This document shows, in pieces, positions 1 through 6,996 of a DNA stretch of 13,811 nucleotides. The first letter of the stretch is position 1. Each line of letters begins with the position of its first letter. Source of the stretch: an uncultured Bacillota bacterium (GTDB lineage Bacteria; Bacillota; Dehalobacteriia; UBA4068); contig CAKQQU010000041.1 in the NCBI GenBank assembly GCA_934271085.1, positions 1 through 13,811 of the forward strand, in the 5' to 3' direction. The notes under the pieces were generated by a model. The model had not been told where the DNA came from. It did not search any database and saw only the letters and a list, made by a program, of their open reading frames with translations. The translations under genes and the position numbers were made by a program.

Positions 1-2
1 TT

Positions 3-1859
3 CTGGATACTATTGACAGCCCTGCAGATCTGCGGAAGCTGTCCCTTGAACAACTTGATAAACTGGCGGAAGAGATAAGGCAGGAAATAATCTCGGTCAC
101 TGCTGCCAATGGGGGGCATTTGGCGCCTAATTTGGGCGTTGTAGAGCTTACCATAGCCATTCATTACGCTTTTGATACCCCGGCAGATAAACTTATCTGG
201 GATGTGGGGCATCAGTGCTATGCCCATAAGCTGCTGACCGGCCGCAGGGAGCAGTTTGCTACTCTCAGGCAATATGGCGGTATCAGCGGTTTTTGCTCCC
301 GCAAGGAAAGCTGTTATGACTGCTTTACCACAGGGCATTGCAGCAATTCCCTGTCTTTGGCCCTGGGCATGGCAGTAGCCAGGGATCTTAATGGTGAAAA
401 AAATAATGTAATTGCGGTTATCGGCGACGGAGCGCTTTCTGGCGGCATGTCTTTCGAGGCCCTCAATAATGCGGGAGCGCTTAAATCTCCCCTGCTGGTA
501 ATTCTTAATGATAACAAGATGAGCATCAATAAAAATGTTGGCGCCCTTAATACCTATCTTGCTCATCTGCGCTCTGATCCCAAATACAGCAGAGCCAAAA
601 AAAATGTCCACGCTGTTCTTGATCATATTCCTCTTTTAGGTAAATTTTTGGCAGGCCTTATCAGCAGGCTGAAAAACAAGATCAAATATATGCTGGTGCC
701 CGGTATGTATTTTGAAGATTTGGGATTTACCTATTTGGGGCCTACAGACGGCCATGATATTAAAAACATGGTGGAAATATTCAAAAGCGCGGCGTCTATC
801 AAAAAGCCGGTAATGATCCATGTTATGACTACAAAGGGCAAGGGCTATATACCGGCAGAGCAAAGCCCCCGGTTCTGGCATGGGGTAGATCCTTTTGATA
901 TTGCCAGCGGCAAAAGGAAAAGCTGCTCCCAAGGGGAAAGCTATACCTCAGTTTTCGGCCGCACTATTGCCCAAATAGCTGCTGATGATAAAGATATTGT
1001 AGCTATAACCGCAGCCATGACTGATGGAACCGGGCTGACAGAATTTAAACAAAAATATCCGGAGCGCTTCTTCGATGTTGGTATTGCCGAGCAGCATGCG
1101 GCATCCTTTGCGGCCGGGTTGGCAAATGCCGGTAAAAGACCTGTGCTGGCCGTATATTCATCTTTTCTGCAGCGGGCGTATGATCAGATAATTGAAGATA
1201 TATGCCTGCAGCAGCTCTCGGTTGTTCTGGCTGTTGACAGGGCCGGTATTGTGGGCAGCGACGGCTGCACCCATCAGGGAGTATTTGATATTGCTTATCT
1301 GCGCAATATTCCGGGACTTACCCTTATGGCGCCTGCCAGCACCGAAGAATTGCAGTCCATGCTCAGATATGCCCTGGCGCAGGACAGCCCGGTTGCGATC
1401 CGTTACCCAAGAGGCGATTCGGCCTTATCCCCTGCTGTTGTTGCTCCCCTGGAAAAGGGCAAGGCTGAGATATTGACGGAGGGAAATGATCTGTGTATTT
1501 TTGCCCTTGGCTCCATGGTGGAAGTTGCCTGCAATGTTGGGGAAATACTGGCAGAATCCGGAATTTCAACCCGGGTGGTAAATGCCCGGTTTGCCTCTCC
1601 CATCGATGAAGATATGTTAAAACTCAGCGCCCGTCAGTGCAAGGGGCGGATAGTTACCATTGAAGACGGCATTATCCAGGGCGGCTTTGGCGAAGGCTGT
1701 TTGGATATACTGGCAGATACAGACGCCCAGTTGCTGATATGCGGGATTCCCGGGCAATTTGTTCCTCATGGCTGCCGCAGGGAACTGCTGAAAATGCTTG
1801 GCCTGGATTTGCAGCAGATAGCGGAAAAAATAAAGAAAAAATGGTTTGGTAATCAATGA
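3..1859 (+). CDS. dxs: 1-deoxy-D-xylulose-5-phosphate synthase, 5' end cut by the window
   Basis: The enzyme condenses pyruvate and glyceraldehyde 3-phosphate to DXP with thiamine diphosphate, the first step of the MEP isoprenoid pathway (also feeding thiamine and pyridoxal in many bacteria), in the cytosol. The frame is open from base 3 and gives 618 residues; by comparison with family N termini only about two to four codons are missing. Counting from base 3: DVGHQ with its histidine at residue 70, the thiamine diphosphate GDG motif at 141-143 followed by NDN at 169-171, YLGPTDGHD, the catalytic glutamate of GIAEQHA at 363, then the YSSFLQRAYDQ and transketolase C-terminal regions. All three transketolase-type domains are present. 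Four cysteines (CX5CX2CX5C, bases 294-341) occupy positions where relatives usually have P, E, A and S. The stop overlaps the tlyA start by ATGA, so the two are probably translated in a coupled way. Confidence 0.96.
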   Translation: MDTIDSPADLRKLSLEQLDKLAEEIRQEIISVTAANGGHLAPNLGVVELTIAIHYAFDTPADKLIWDVGHQCYAHKLLTGRREQFATLRQYGGISGFCSRKESCYDCFTTGHCSNSLSLALGMAVARDLNGEKNNVIAVIGDGALSGGMSFEALNNAGALKSPLLVILNDNKMSINKNVGALNTYLAHLRSDPKYSRAKKNVHAVLDHIPLLGKFLAGLISRLKNKIKYMLVPGMYFEDLGFTYLGPTDGHDIKNMVEIFKSAASIKKPVMIHVMTTKGKGYIPAEQSPRFWHGVDPFDIASGKRKSCSQGESYTSVFGRTIAQIAADDKDIVAITAAMTDGTGLTEFKQKYPERFFDVGIAEQHAASFAAGLANAGKRPVLAVYSSFLQRAYDQIIEDICLQQLSVVLAVDRAGIVGSDGCTHQGVFDIAYLRNIPGLTLMAPASTEELQSMLRYALAQDSPVAIRYPRGDSALSPAVVAPLEKGKAEILTEGNDLCIFALGSMVEVACNVGEILAESGISTRVVNARFASPIDEDMLKLSARQCKGRIVTIEDGIIQGGFGEGCLDILADTDAQLLICGIPGQFVPHGCRRELLKMLGLDLQQIAEKIKKKWFGNQ

Positions 1860-2689
1860 TGAAAGAAAAAAAAAGACTGGATATCATATTGACTGAAAGA
1901 GGTCTTTTCCCATCCAGAGAGAAAGCCAGAGCAGCTATAATGGCCGGCGAAGTTTTGGTAAATGATCAAAAAATTGATAAGGCCGGCGCTGCCGTTGATA
2001 CTAAATGCCAGATCCGGCTGCTGGGGGAAAAACTGCCCTATGTTTCGCGCGGGGGTTTAAAGCTGGCCAAAGCTATCAGCAGCTTCGGCATTGATATGCA
2101 GAATAAAATTGTTTTGGATATAGGAGCTTCCACCGGAGGTTTTGTGGACTGCAGTCTGCAAAACGGCGCCCAAAAGGTCTATGCCGTAGACGTTGGTTAC
2201 AATCAACTGGCCTGGAGACTGCGCAACGACCCCAGAGTTGTGGTTATGGAAAAAACCAATGCCCGTTATCTGGACGCAACAGCTATACCGGAAATGGTGG
2301 ATATGCTGACAGCGGACGTTTCCTTTATATCATTGACCCTGGTCCTTCCCTCCTCTGTACAGCATTTGTTAAAGCCGGGAGGCGAAGTTGCCGCTTTGAT
2401 AAAACCTCAGTTCGAAGCGGGCCGCGAGGCTGTTGGTAAAGGAGGCATTGTCAGAGACAAACTTACTCATAAAGCTGTTATAGAAAAGGTACTTGCGGCT
2501 TTTTGCCAGTGGGGCTTGGGAGTAAGAGGTCTGGATTTCTCGCCTATTACAGGAATGGACGGTAATATTGAATACCTTGTATACGCTGTCAAGGGCGGAG
2601 AAAACCGGCAGTTTGCCGTTGACGATATAATAGATAAAGCCCATGAGCATCACAAAAAGAAGGCTGTTCATAAAGGGGAAAATCAATAA
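1856..2689 (+). CDS. tlyA: TlyA-family rRNA 2'-O-methyltransferase (hemolysin A family)
   Basis: A 277-residue SAM-dependent ribose methyltransferase. Characterised TlyA proteins methylate cytidines of 23S rRNA and, in the longer subtype, 16S rRNA; which sites this one uses cannot be told from sequence. An S4 RNA-binding domain covers about residues 7-66, followed by a linker and an FtsJ/RrmJ-like Rossmann methyltransferase fold. Visible signatures are the SRGGLKL segment (K69), SAM motif I LDIGASTGG (88-96), D154 in TADVSF, K183 in LIKPQFE and E239 in GNIEYLVY, which together form the K-D-K-E tetrad of this fold. The C terminus is basic and rich in histidine and lysine. The start overlaps the dxs stop; a second ATG follows immediately (1859), and no strong ribosome binding site is visible, which fits translational coupling. 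In related genomes nadK usually follows; here it does not. Confidence 0.95.
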   Translation: MMKEKKRLDIILTERGLFPSREKARAAIMAGEVLVNDQKIDKAGAAVDTKCQIRLLGEKLPYVSRGGLKLAKAISSFGIDMQNKIVLDIGASTGGFVDCSLQNGAQKVYAVDVGYNQLAWRLRNDPRVVVMEKTNARYLDATAIPEMVDMLTADVSFISLTLVLPSSVQHLLKPGGEVAALIKPQFEAGREAVGKGGIVRDKLTHKAVIEKVLAAFCQWGLGVRGLDFSPITGMDGNIEYLVYAVKGGENRQFAVDDIIDKAHEHHKKKAVHKGENQ

Positions 2690-2791
2690 AAAAGAGCGAT
2701 GTTGCAGAGTAGTACTCTAAAGGACAGTTTTGCCGCCCTCATGGTATTTATTGCCCTTTATTTTGCTTTATAATTTTATTCCTAAATATTC

Positions 2792-3667
2792 CTATATGTC
2801 CATTTTTCTGGTAAAGGAAACACCGACCACTCTGGAACCCGCGTTTGCGGCAACAGCGGCGCCGATTTGGTAAGCTGCTTCCGGCTCATAGCCCAGTCGC
2901 TCTACCATAAGATTCTGCAATTCCTTCAGGCAAGTTTCATCATTGCCATAGACAAGCTCGTAGGGTGTGCCAGGTTCCATATCGGCAATGCTCATTTCCG
3001 CAACCTTTTCCACCAGACTGCGTTCGCCCCGGCATTTGGCAACTGTTGTGATGCCGTTGTCAAATATCTTCATAACCGGCTTCAGGTTTAATGCTGTGCC
3101 GACTAATGCCGCCGCCGTGGGTATGCGGCCGGATTTCGCCGCGTATTTTAAATCATAGATCCCGAAATATATTTGCCGCCGGGGAAGAATCTTGGTTAAG
3201 TATTGCAGAATTTCCTCGACAGAAGCACCTTTCTCCCGTAACCGTGCCGCACGGACAACGGGGCTGCCGTACATAGCATTATAGCCCATGCCGTCAAAGG
3301 AATGAATATTCAGTATATCCCGATACTCCGGGTATTCCTCGTAAAACAAATCTATAGCCTGCAGGGAGTTATTATAGGTGGCAGAACCCTTTGAGTTAAT
3401 CAGCACCAAAATCAGATCGGTTACACCGGCCTGCGCCTCCCGCAGATAAATTTCCTGAAATTGAAATGGTGTTATTTGCGCGGTTTTAGGGATTTCATCG
3501 TATTGTGCCATTAAGTTGAAGAACTGCTCATTATCAAAATCCAACCGGCTGATGTAGCTTTTATCTCCCAGGGTGATTGGGAAAGGAATGACCGAAATGG
3601 AGTATCTTTGTTCATCCGCATAGGAAATGTCGCTGGCGGAATCTGTCATAATCTGTATTTTGCTCAT
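2792..3667 (-). CDS. DegV family protein (fatty-acid-binding, FakB-like)
   Basis: A 291-residue DegV-fold protein. Members bind a long-chain fatty acid in a cleft; the FakB subset presents it to the kinase FakA for phosphorylation and entry into phospholipid synthesis. Family signatures seen are the N-terminal MTDSASDIS motif, the T/S-rich segment KTAQITPF at about 61-68, the KGSATYNN loop at about 93-100 (the S-x-T position that contacts the carboxylate), and the AAKSGRI...AALVGTALNLKP block in the C-terminal half. The chosen ATG lies four bases after the patatin stop and is preceded by an AAAGG ribosome binding site; the open frame extends 21 codons further upstream into the patatin gene, but that part does not resemble the family. 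It is the last gene of a three-gene minus-strand unit. No fakA is present in the window, so its role as a FakB is inference only. Confidence 0.9.
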   Translation of the reverse strand: MSKIQIMTDSASDISYADEQRYSISVIPFPITLGDKSYISRLDFDNEQFFNLMAQYDEIPKTAQITPFQFQEIYLREAQAGVTDLILVLINSKGSATYNNSLQAIDLFYEEYPEYRDILNIHSFDGMGYNAMYGSPVVRAARLREKGASVEEILQYLTKILPRRQIYFGIYDLKYAAKSGRIPTAAALVGTALNLKPVMKIFDNGITTVAKCRGERSLVEKVAEMSIADMEPGTPYELVYGNDETCLKELQNLMVERLGYEPEAAYQIGAAVAANAGSRVVGVSFTRKMDI

Positions 3668-3671
3668 ATTC

Positions 3672-4553
3672 TTACCTTTCATTATATAAATAGTTGGAGA
3701 TTTTTTCCCCGTCCTTATATCCTTTTTCATAGAGCCTCTGTAAAGATGACTTATTCTTTTTCAAAGTATCTACGCCACAGGTATCATCCGGCGAAACAAT
3801 CAGTGCCTTGCCTTGTTTGGCATATTCCTGCGCCAGCGCCATGCCTTTATTATAACGCATAGCTCTTTGACAAAGGCCTTCCGCCGCCGCAGGATACTTT
3901 TTGCGCATATATATTGCGAGTTTTTCGTCTTTTTGCGGTGTGCGAAGCTCATGCTCCGGCTTTGTCAGTATCACCACTACCCGGTCGCATCCAAGCTGAA
4001 ATGCTTTTTCAACAGGTACGGGATCGCCCAATGCGCCGTCATAGTAGGGTATACCCTGGATTTCATAAGGCTTACAGACAATGGGAATGGCAGAGGAGGC
4101 CTTAAAAACATCATAATCATCCTGCCCTATATTTCCCTTGTCAAAATACTTTGCTTGTCCAGTCCGTGCATCTGTGGCAACAACATAAAACTCCATAGGG
4201 TTATCCCGCAGGGAAGGATAGTCCAGAGGATATTCACCGTCGGCACGGCACAGTGTTCCGTACACATAGTCCAAATTGATAAAAGAATGCTTAAAGACAA
4301 AGTTTCCGATGCTCATATATTGTCTGCGGAATGCGTATTCGCTGTAAAACATATAATTGCGTCTTATTTGACCTGCCGCATAGGAAGCTAAATTTCCACT
4401 TCCGGCAGACACCCCGATTCCCAAATCGAAACGTATGTTATGCTCCAGACAATAGTCCAGTACGCCTGCCGCATAAATTCCTCTGAGACCGCCGCCGACA
4501 TCTACAACTCCCGTTTTCATAGTGATTTCTTGCTTTTTTGTATTCTTTTCCAT
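3672..4553 (-). CDS. patatin-like phospholipase family protein
   Basis: A cytosolic-looking acyl hydrolase of the patatin fold, 293 residues from this start, with no signal peptide. It has the GGGLRG oxyanion-hole motif (residues 20-25), the nucleophile elbow G-V-S-A-G with S49, and the dyad aspartate D172 in YYDGALGDP. Patatins hydrolyse acyl esters of phospholipids or glycolipids; the substrate here is unknown. The C-terminal part (KPEHELR, KYP, DDTCGVDTL) matches the YqhO-like bacterial subgroup. The ATG chosen overlaps the upstream EFR1 stop as TAATG; another ATG 33 bases downstream (4520, MKTGVVDVGGG) matches the usual family N terminus better, and neither has a strong ribosome binding site, so the start is uncertain. 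The gene sits between the EFR1 protein and DegV, four bases from the latter, and is almost certainly co-transcribed with both. Confidence 0.9.
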   Translation of the reverse strand: MEKNTKKQEITMKTGVVDVGGGLRGIYAAGVLDYCLEHNIRFDLGIGVSAGSGNLASYAAGQIRRNYMFYSEYAFRRQYMSIGNFVFKHSFINLDYVYGTLCRADGEYPLDYPSLRDNPMEFYVVATDARTGQAKYFDKGNIGQDDYDVFKASSAIPIVCKPYEIQGIPYYDGALGDPVPVEKAFQLGCDRVVVILTKPEHELRTPQKDEKLAIYMRKKYPAAAEGLCQRAMRYNKGMALAQEYAKQGKALIVSPDDTCGVDTLKKNKSSLQRLYEKGYKDGEKISNYLYNER

Positions 4554-5300
4554 TACAAAAACAGCTCGTTTTCTTTTCTGACCGAACAAGCCTTTTTAAT
4601 TGCCATAGCTGCAATGGATACCATAGCGCCGTTGACTTTTCTGGCGTTATGGGGACACTGCTTCACACAGCGTATACAAGCAATGCACTTTTTTGAATCT
4701 GCTGTAAGGCTTACCGGATCGATTGCCTGCACAGGGCAGTTTTTCGCACAAACGCCGCATTTTACACAATCTTTGGACGGCTTTGGCACAAGTCCGGCAC
4801 CACCTGCCTTTTTGTAAGGACGGTTGCCCGGAATCGAAGCTGCGGATTCTGTCTTGTATGCAATCTGCTGTGCAAACCCAGCCAACTGTTTTTCATCTGA
4901 CGCGTCCGGTCTGTTTGCGGCATACTGTGGGATGATGGAATGTTGTGCAACAGCAGCGATAGCCGCAACGACTTGGAAACCGCATTCTTTTGCGGCGTCC
5001 TCCATTTCCGCAAGGGTGTCCTCATAAGCCCGGTTTCCGTATACACAGACAAGGGTGCATTTCGCCCCGTTTCCCGCAATGTTCTTGAGCCGCTCGATTG
5101 CCACGGCAGGAGCACGCCCCCCGAAAGAGGGCATCGAAAATTAGTACCCGATCTTCTTTGCCGATTGCACACCCTGAAAAATCGGTTTTAGAATCGCTCA
5201 GATCGATTTTTATGGTGCTTTCGCTCCATTGTCTACTGATGATGTGGGCGACTTTTTCTGTGCCGCCGGTGGGACTGAAAATGATTTCTACTGTTTTCAT
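4553..5300 (-). pseudogene. EFR1 family flavodoxin/ferredoxin protein, with an apparent single-base frameshift
   Basis: The reading frame starts at the ATG at 5300 (AGGAAGA ribosome binding site upstream) with MKTVEIIFSPTGGT, a flavodoxin-like FMN-binding start, and is clear for 55 codons to VLIF. There the family-like sequence continues in another frame as MPSFGGRAPAVAIERL (from 5134) to the C terminus. Removing the single base at 5135 joins VLIF to MPSFGG exactly where relatives read a continuous hydrophobic-PSYGG segment, giving about 248 residues, the normal length. The C-terminal half has two [4Fe-4S] motifs, CVKCGVCAKNCP and CIACIRCVKQCP, so the intact protein would be a flavin plus bis-cluster electron carrier. 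Unrepaired, the first frame ends after 92 codons at 5022, and the 193-codon 3' part holding both clusters lacks a convincing ribosome binding site. It could be a genuine mutation, a sequencing error or, less likely, programmed frameshifting. Confidence 0.8.
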
Positions 5301-5384
5301 ATGCAGTTCTTCCTGTTACTGTATTCTTTGGCGTATGTCGGCAATGCTTTATTTCTCTCAATTTTCTTGCCCCGCAATGCTCAT

Positions 5385-5408
5385 ACTTTTAAATACGTAC
5401 TTTAAAGT
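5385..5408. promoter_or_regulatory. imperfect 24-bp palindrome upstream of the EFR1-patatin-DegV unit (possible operator)
   Basis: Two 12-base arms centred between 5396 and 5397 match in 20 of 24 positions when the site is compared with its reverse complement. The outer part is ACTTT...AAAGT and the core is TACGTA. It lies about 85 bp upstream of the EFR1 start, in the 159-bp gap between that gene and the alpha/beta hydrolase. The size and symmetry fit a dimeric repressor such as a TetR-family protein, but no regulator gene is in the window and no convincing -35/-10 pair could be assigned next to it. The rest of the gap shows nothing clear. Confidence 0.4.
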
Positions 5409-5459
5409 GCGGTGCAGCATCGCTATTTTTTATTTACCATATTTTATTCGGGTATTAAG

Positions 5460-6380
5460 TTAATTGTTTTGCATGTATTTATTCAGGAATGAGCGTATCT
5501 TTTGCCAATAGGCTTCCGGAGCGATAATACAGGATTTGCCATGTCCCGCCTTTTTGATCAGTAATTTATCCTTGGGGCAGGCAGCCGCGTTATAAGCTTG
5601 TTCCATCATTGAACATGGTACAAATCTATCGGCGTCGCCGTGAATAAACAGCATTGGGATATGGGCTTTGGCCAACTGCCTGTCGGCAAATCCCTGCCTG
5701 TAAAAGCTGAAACCGTTATGCAGCCTGTAAAAAAGGCTGGTAACCGGTAAAATGGGAAATGCCGGAAGATGATACATGTTTTTTATCAGGTAGCGGAATT
5801 CCCCAAAAACTGAAATATAGCCGCAGTCTTCTATCATTACCGCAACATTATCGGGAAGATCCTCTTCTCCGGAGGTCATCATAACAGTGGCCCCTCCCAT
5901 GGAGACTCCGTGAATAATGATTTTGCCGGCCTGATAATTATCGTTCAGATAATTCAGCCAGTCTATAAGATCCCGCCTTTCTGGCCAGCCAAAACCGATA
6001 AATTTGCCGCCGCTTTTTCCATGGGCCCGGGCATCGATAAGCAGCACATTATAACCCATATGCGCATATTTTTCGCCAAAGGGCGACATGCATTTGGCAT
6101 TTGCCGTATAGCCGTGACAGATAACAGCCCAATCACCCTGATGGTTATTTATAACATAGGCATGGAGCTTAAGCCCATCATAAGATTTTATCCAGGCGTC
6201 CTTTGCCCCGGACTGCTCCAGCCAGGAAATATCAAGAGGAAAAGGCAGCTTATTTTGTTTTTTCATTTTTGGGCTCAGGCCTTTTTGCCAGCCCCGTTTG
6301 GAGCTTATGCAGTTGAATGCCCAGCCAATGGCCAGCAAAGCAATTATTAAGCTACCGCAGATTATACCTGCTGTTTTCAT
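5460..6380 (-). CDS. membrane-anchored alpha/beta hydrolase
   Basis: A 306-residue serine hydrolase with an N-terminal hydrophobic segment (about residues 4-22) and no obvious signal-peptidase site, so it is probably anchored with the catalytic domain outside or at the membrane surface. The fold is of the cutinase/acylaminoacyl-peptidase-like type (BAAT/Abhydrolase group, resembling Bacillus YqkD-like hydrolases): HGYTAN at 89-94 near the oxyanion hole, nucleophile S160 in G-V-S-M-G, the acid D251 in HGDADRFVP, and H280 in AGHGKS. The substrate is unknown. The ATG at 6380 is preceded by an AGGA ribosome binding site nine bases upstream. It is separated from yqeG by 123 bp with no terminator that I can see, so it may be read from the sigK-asparaginase-yqeG unit or from its own promoter. 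That gap holds only a weak TTAAC/GTTAA hairpin near 6414-6428. Confidence 0.88.
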   Translation of the reverse strand: MKTAGIICGSLIIALLAIGWAFNCISSKRGWQKGLSPKMKKQNKLPFPLDISWLEQSGAKDAWIKSYDGLKLHAYVINNHQGDWAVICHGYTANAKCMSPFGEKYAHMGYNVLLIDARAHGKSGGKFIGFGWPERRDLIDWLNYLNDNYQAGKIIIHGVSMGGATVMMTSGEEDLPDNVAVMIEDCGYISVFGEFRYLIKNMYHLPAFPILPVTSLFYRLHNGFSFYRQGFADRQLAKAHIPMLFIHGDADRFVPCSMMEQAYNAAACPKDKLLIKKAGHGKSCIIAPEAYWQKIRSFLNKYMQNN

Positions 6381-6503
6381 GGTATATGATCCTGTAATTA
6401 CTTATTATTGATTAACAAAAGGTTAAAATTGCATCCTCCTGTAATGGGGATGTTGAAGGAAAAGTATGATAATTATTACCGGAGGCAGCCCCAGTCAGGC
6501 GAA

Positions 6504-6995
6504 TTAAAGACCAAGCCTTTTTCTGATGATTTTTTCCAGGCGCCGGGAAACATTTTTAGTCCACCAGAATTCCCCGGGCGCAATTGGCTCGGTAAGGATA
6601 GTGTAAAAGCCGCATCTGTTGCCGCCCCGTACATCGGTTAATAATTGATCGCCAACCATAGCTAATTTTTCAGGTGGCAGCTGCAGCTTTTCGGCAGCAC
6701 GCAAAAATCCCCTTTTTGCCGGTTTTGCCCCATTGCCAATAACCGGCACCTTTAGCCAGGAATTTATTTTTGTGACCTTGCTCTCGCCGCTGTTGGAGAG
6801 GATGCATGATTTGAACCCCGCTTCATGCAAAGCGGCGAACCACTTAATAACCTGCTCATCCGGAGAATATTCATGCCAGGGCGTCAGAGTATTATCCAAA
6901 TCAAAAACAAGGCCTTCGATACCCTGTAAAGACAGGGAGGCCAGATCAATATCAAATATTCTGTTTACCCGCATATCGGGAAGAAATATATTCAT
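6504..6995 (-). CDS. yqeG: YqeG family HAD-type phosphatase
   Basis: A 163-residue HAD-superfamily IIIA phosphatase close to the usual family length of about 170. All four HAD motifs are visible: D32-x-D34-N-T (motif I, the nucleophile and acid aspartates), S67 in ILSNSGES (motif II), the lysine of AKPAKRGF (K91 or K94, motif III) and GDQLLTD with D116 and D121 (motif IV). A C0 cap-less architecture fits its size. The cellular substrate of YqeG proteins is not established. The ATG at 6995 comes one base after the asparaginase stop (TAG-g-ATG) with AAGG about nine bases upstream inside the preceding gene. An upstream in-frame start would extend it 17 codons into the asparaginase gene and is not supported by family length. 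In many Firmicutes yqeG precedes yqeH and aroE; that neighbourhood is absent here. Confidence 0.93.
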   Translation of the reverse strand: MNIFLPDMRVNRIFDIDLASLSLQGIEGLVFDLDNTLTPWHEYSPDEQVIKWFAALHEAGFKSCILSNSGESKVTKINSWLKVPVIGNGAKPAKRGFLRAAEKLQLPPEKLAMVGDQLLTDVRGGNRCGFYTILTEPIAPGEFWWTKNVSRRLEKIIRKRLGL

Positions 6996-6996
6996 C

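Noticed and set aside
1192..1476. Second plus-strand frame of 94 codons inside dxs
   Set aside because: It is an out-of-frame shadow of a strongly conserved DXS segment.
2706..2760. Possible terminators after tlyA/degV: AGAGT-AGT-ACTCT and a TAAAGG...CCTTTA pairing
   Set aside because: The first has a three-base loop, a short stem and no T run; the second has a very long loop and no U tract. Neither is a convincing terminator.
3813..4391. A 192-codon open frame on the plus strand
   Set aside because: It lies fully antisense to the patatin gene, which has clear catalytic motifs; its translation is low-complexity and resembles no family.
5301..5459. Vegetative promoter for the EFR1 unit (TTGCCG ... 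TACAGT)
   Set aside because: The spacer is only 15 bases and the -10 matches four of six positions; not reported as a feature.
6408..6641. Plus-strand 77-codon frame beginning in the gap upstream of the alpha/beta hydrolase
   Set aside because: Most of it is antisense to yqeG, there is no good ribosome binding site, and the translation has no recognisable motif.
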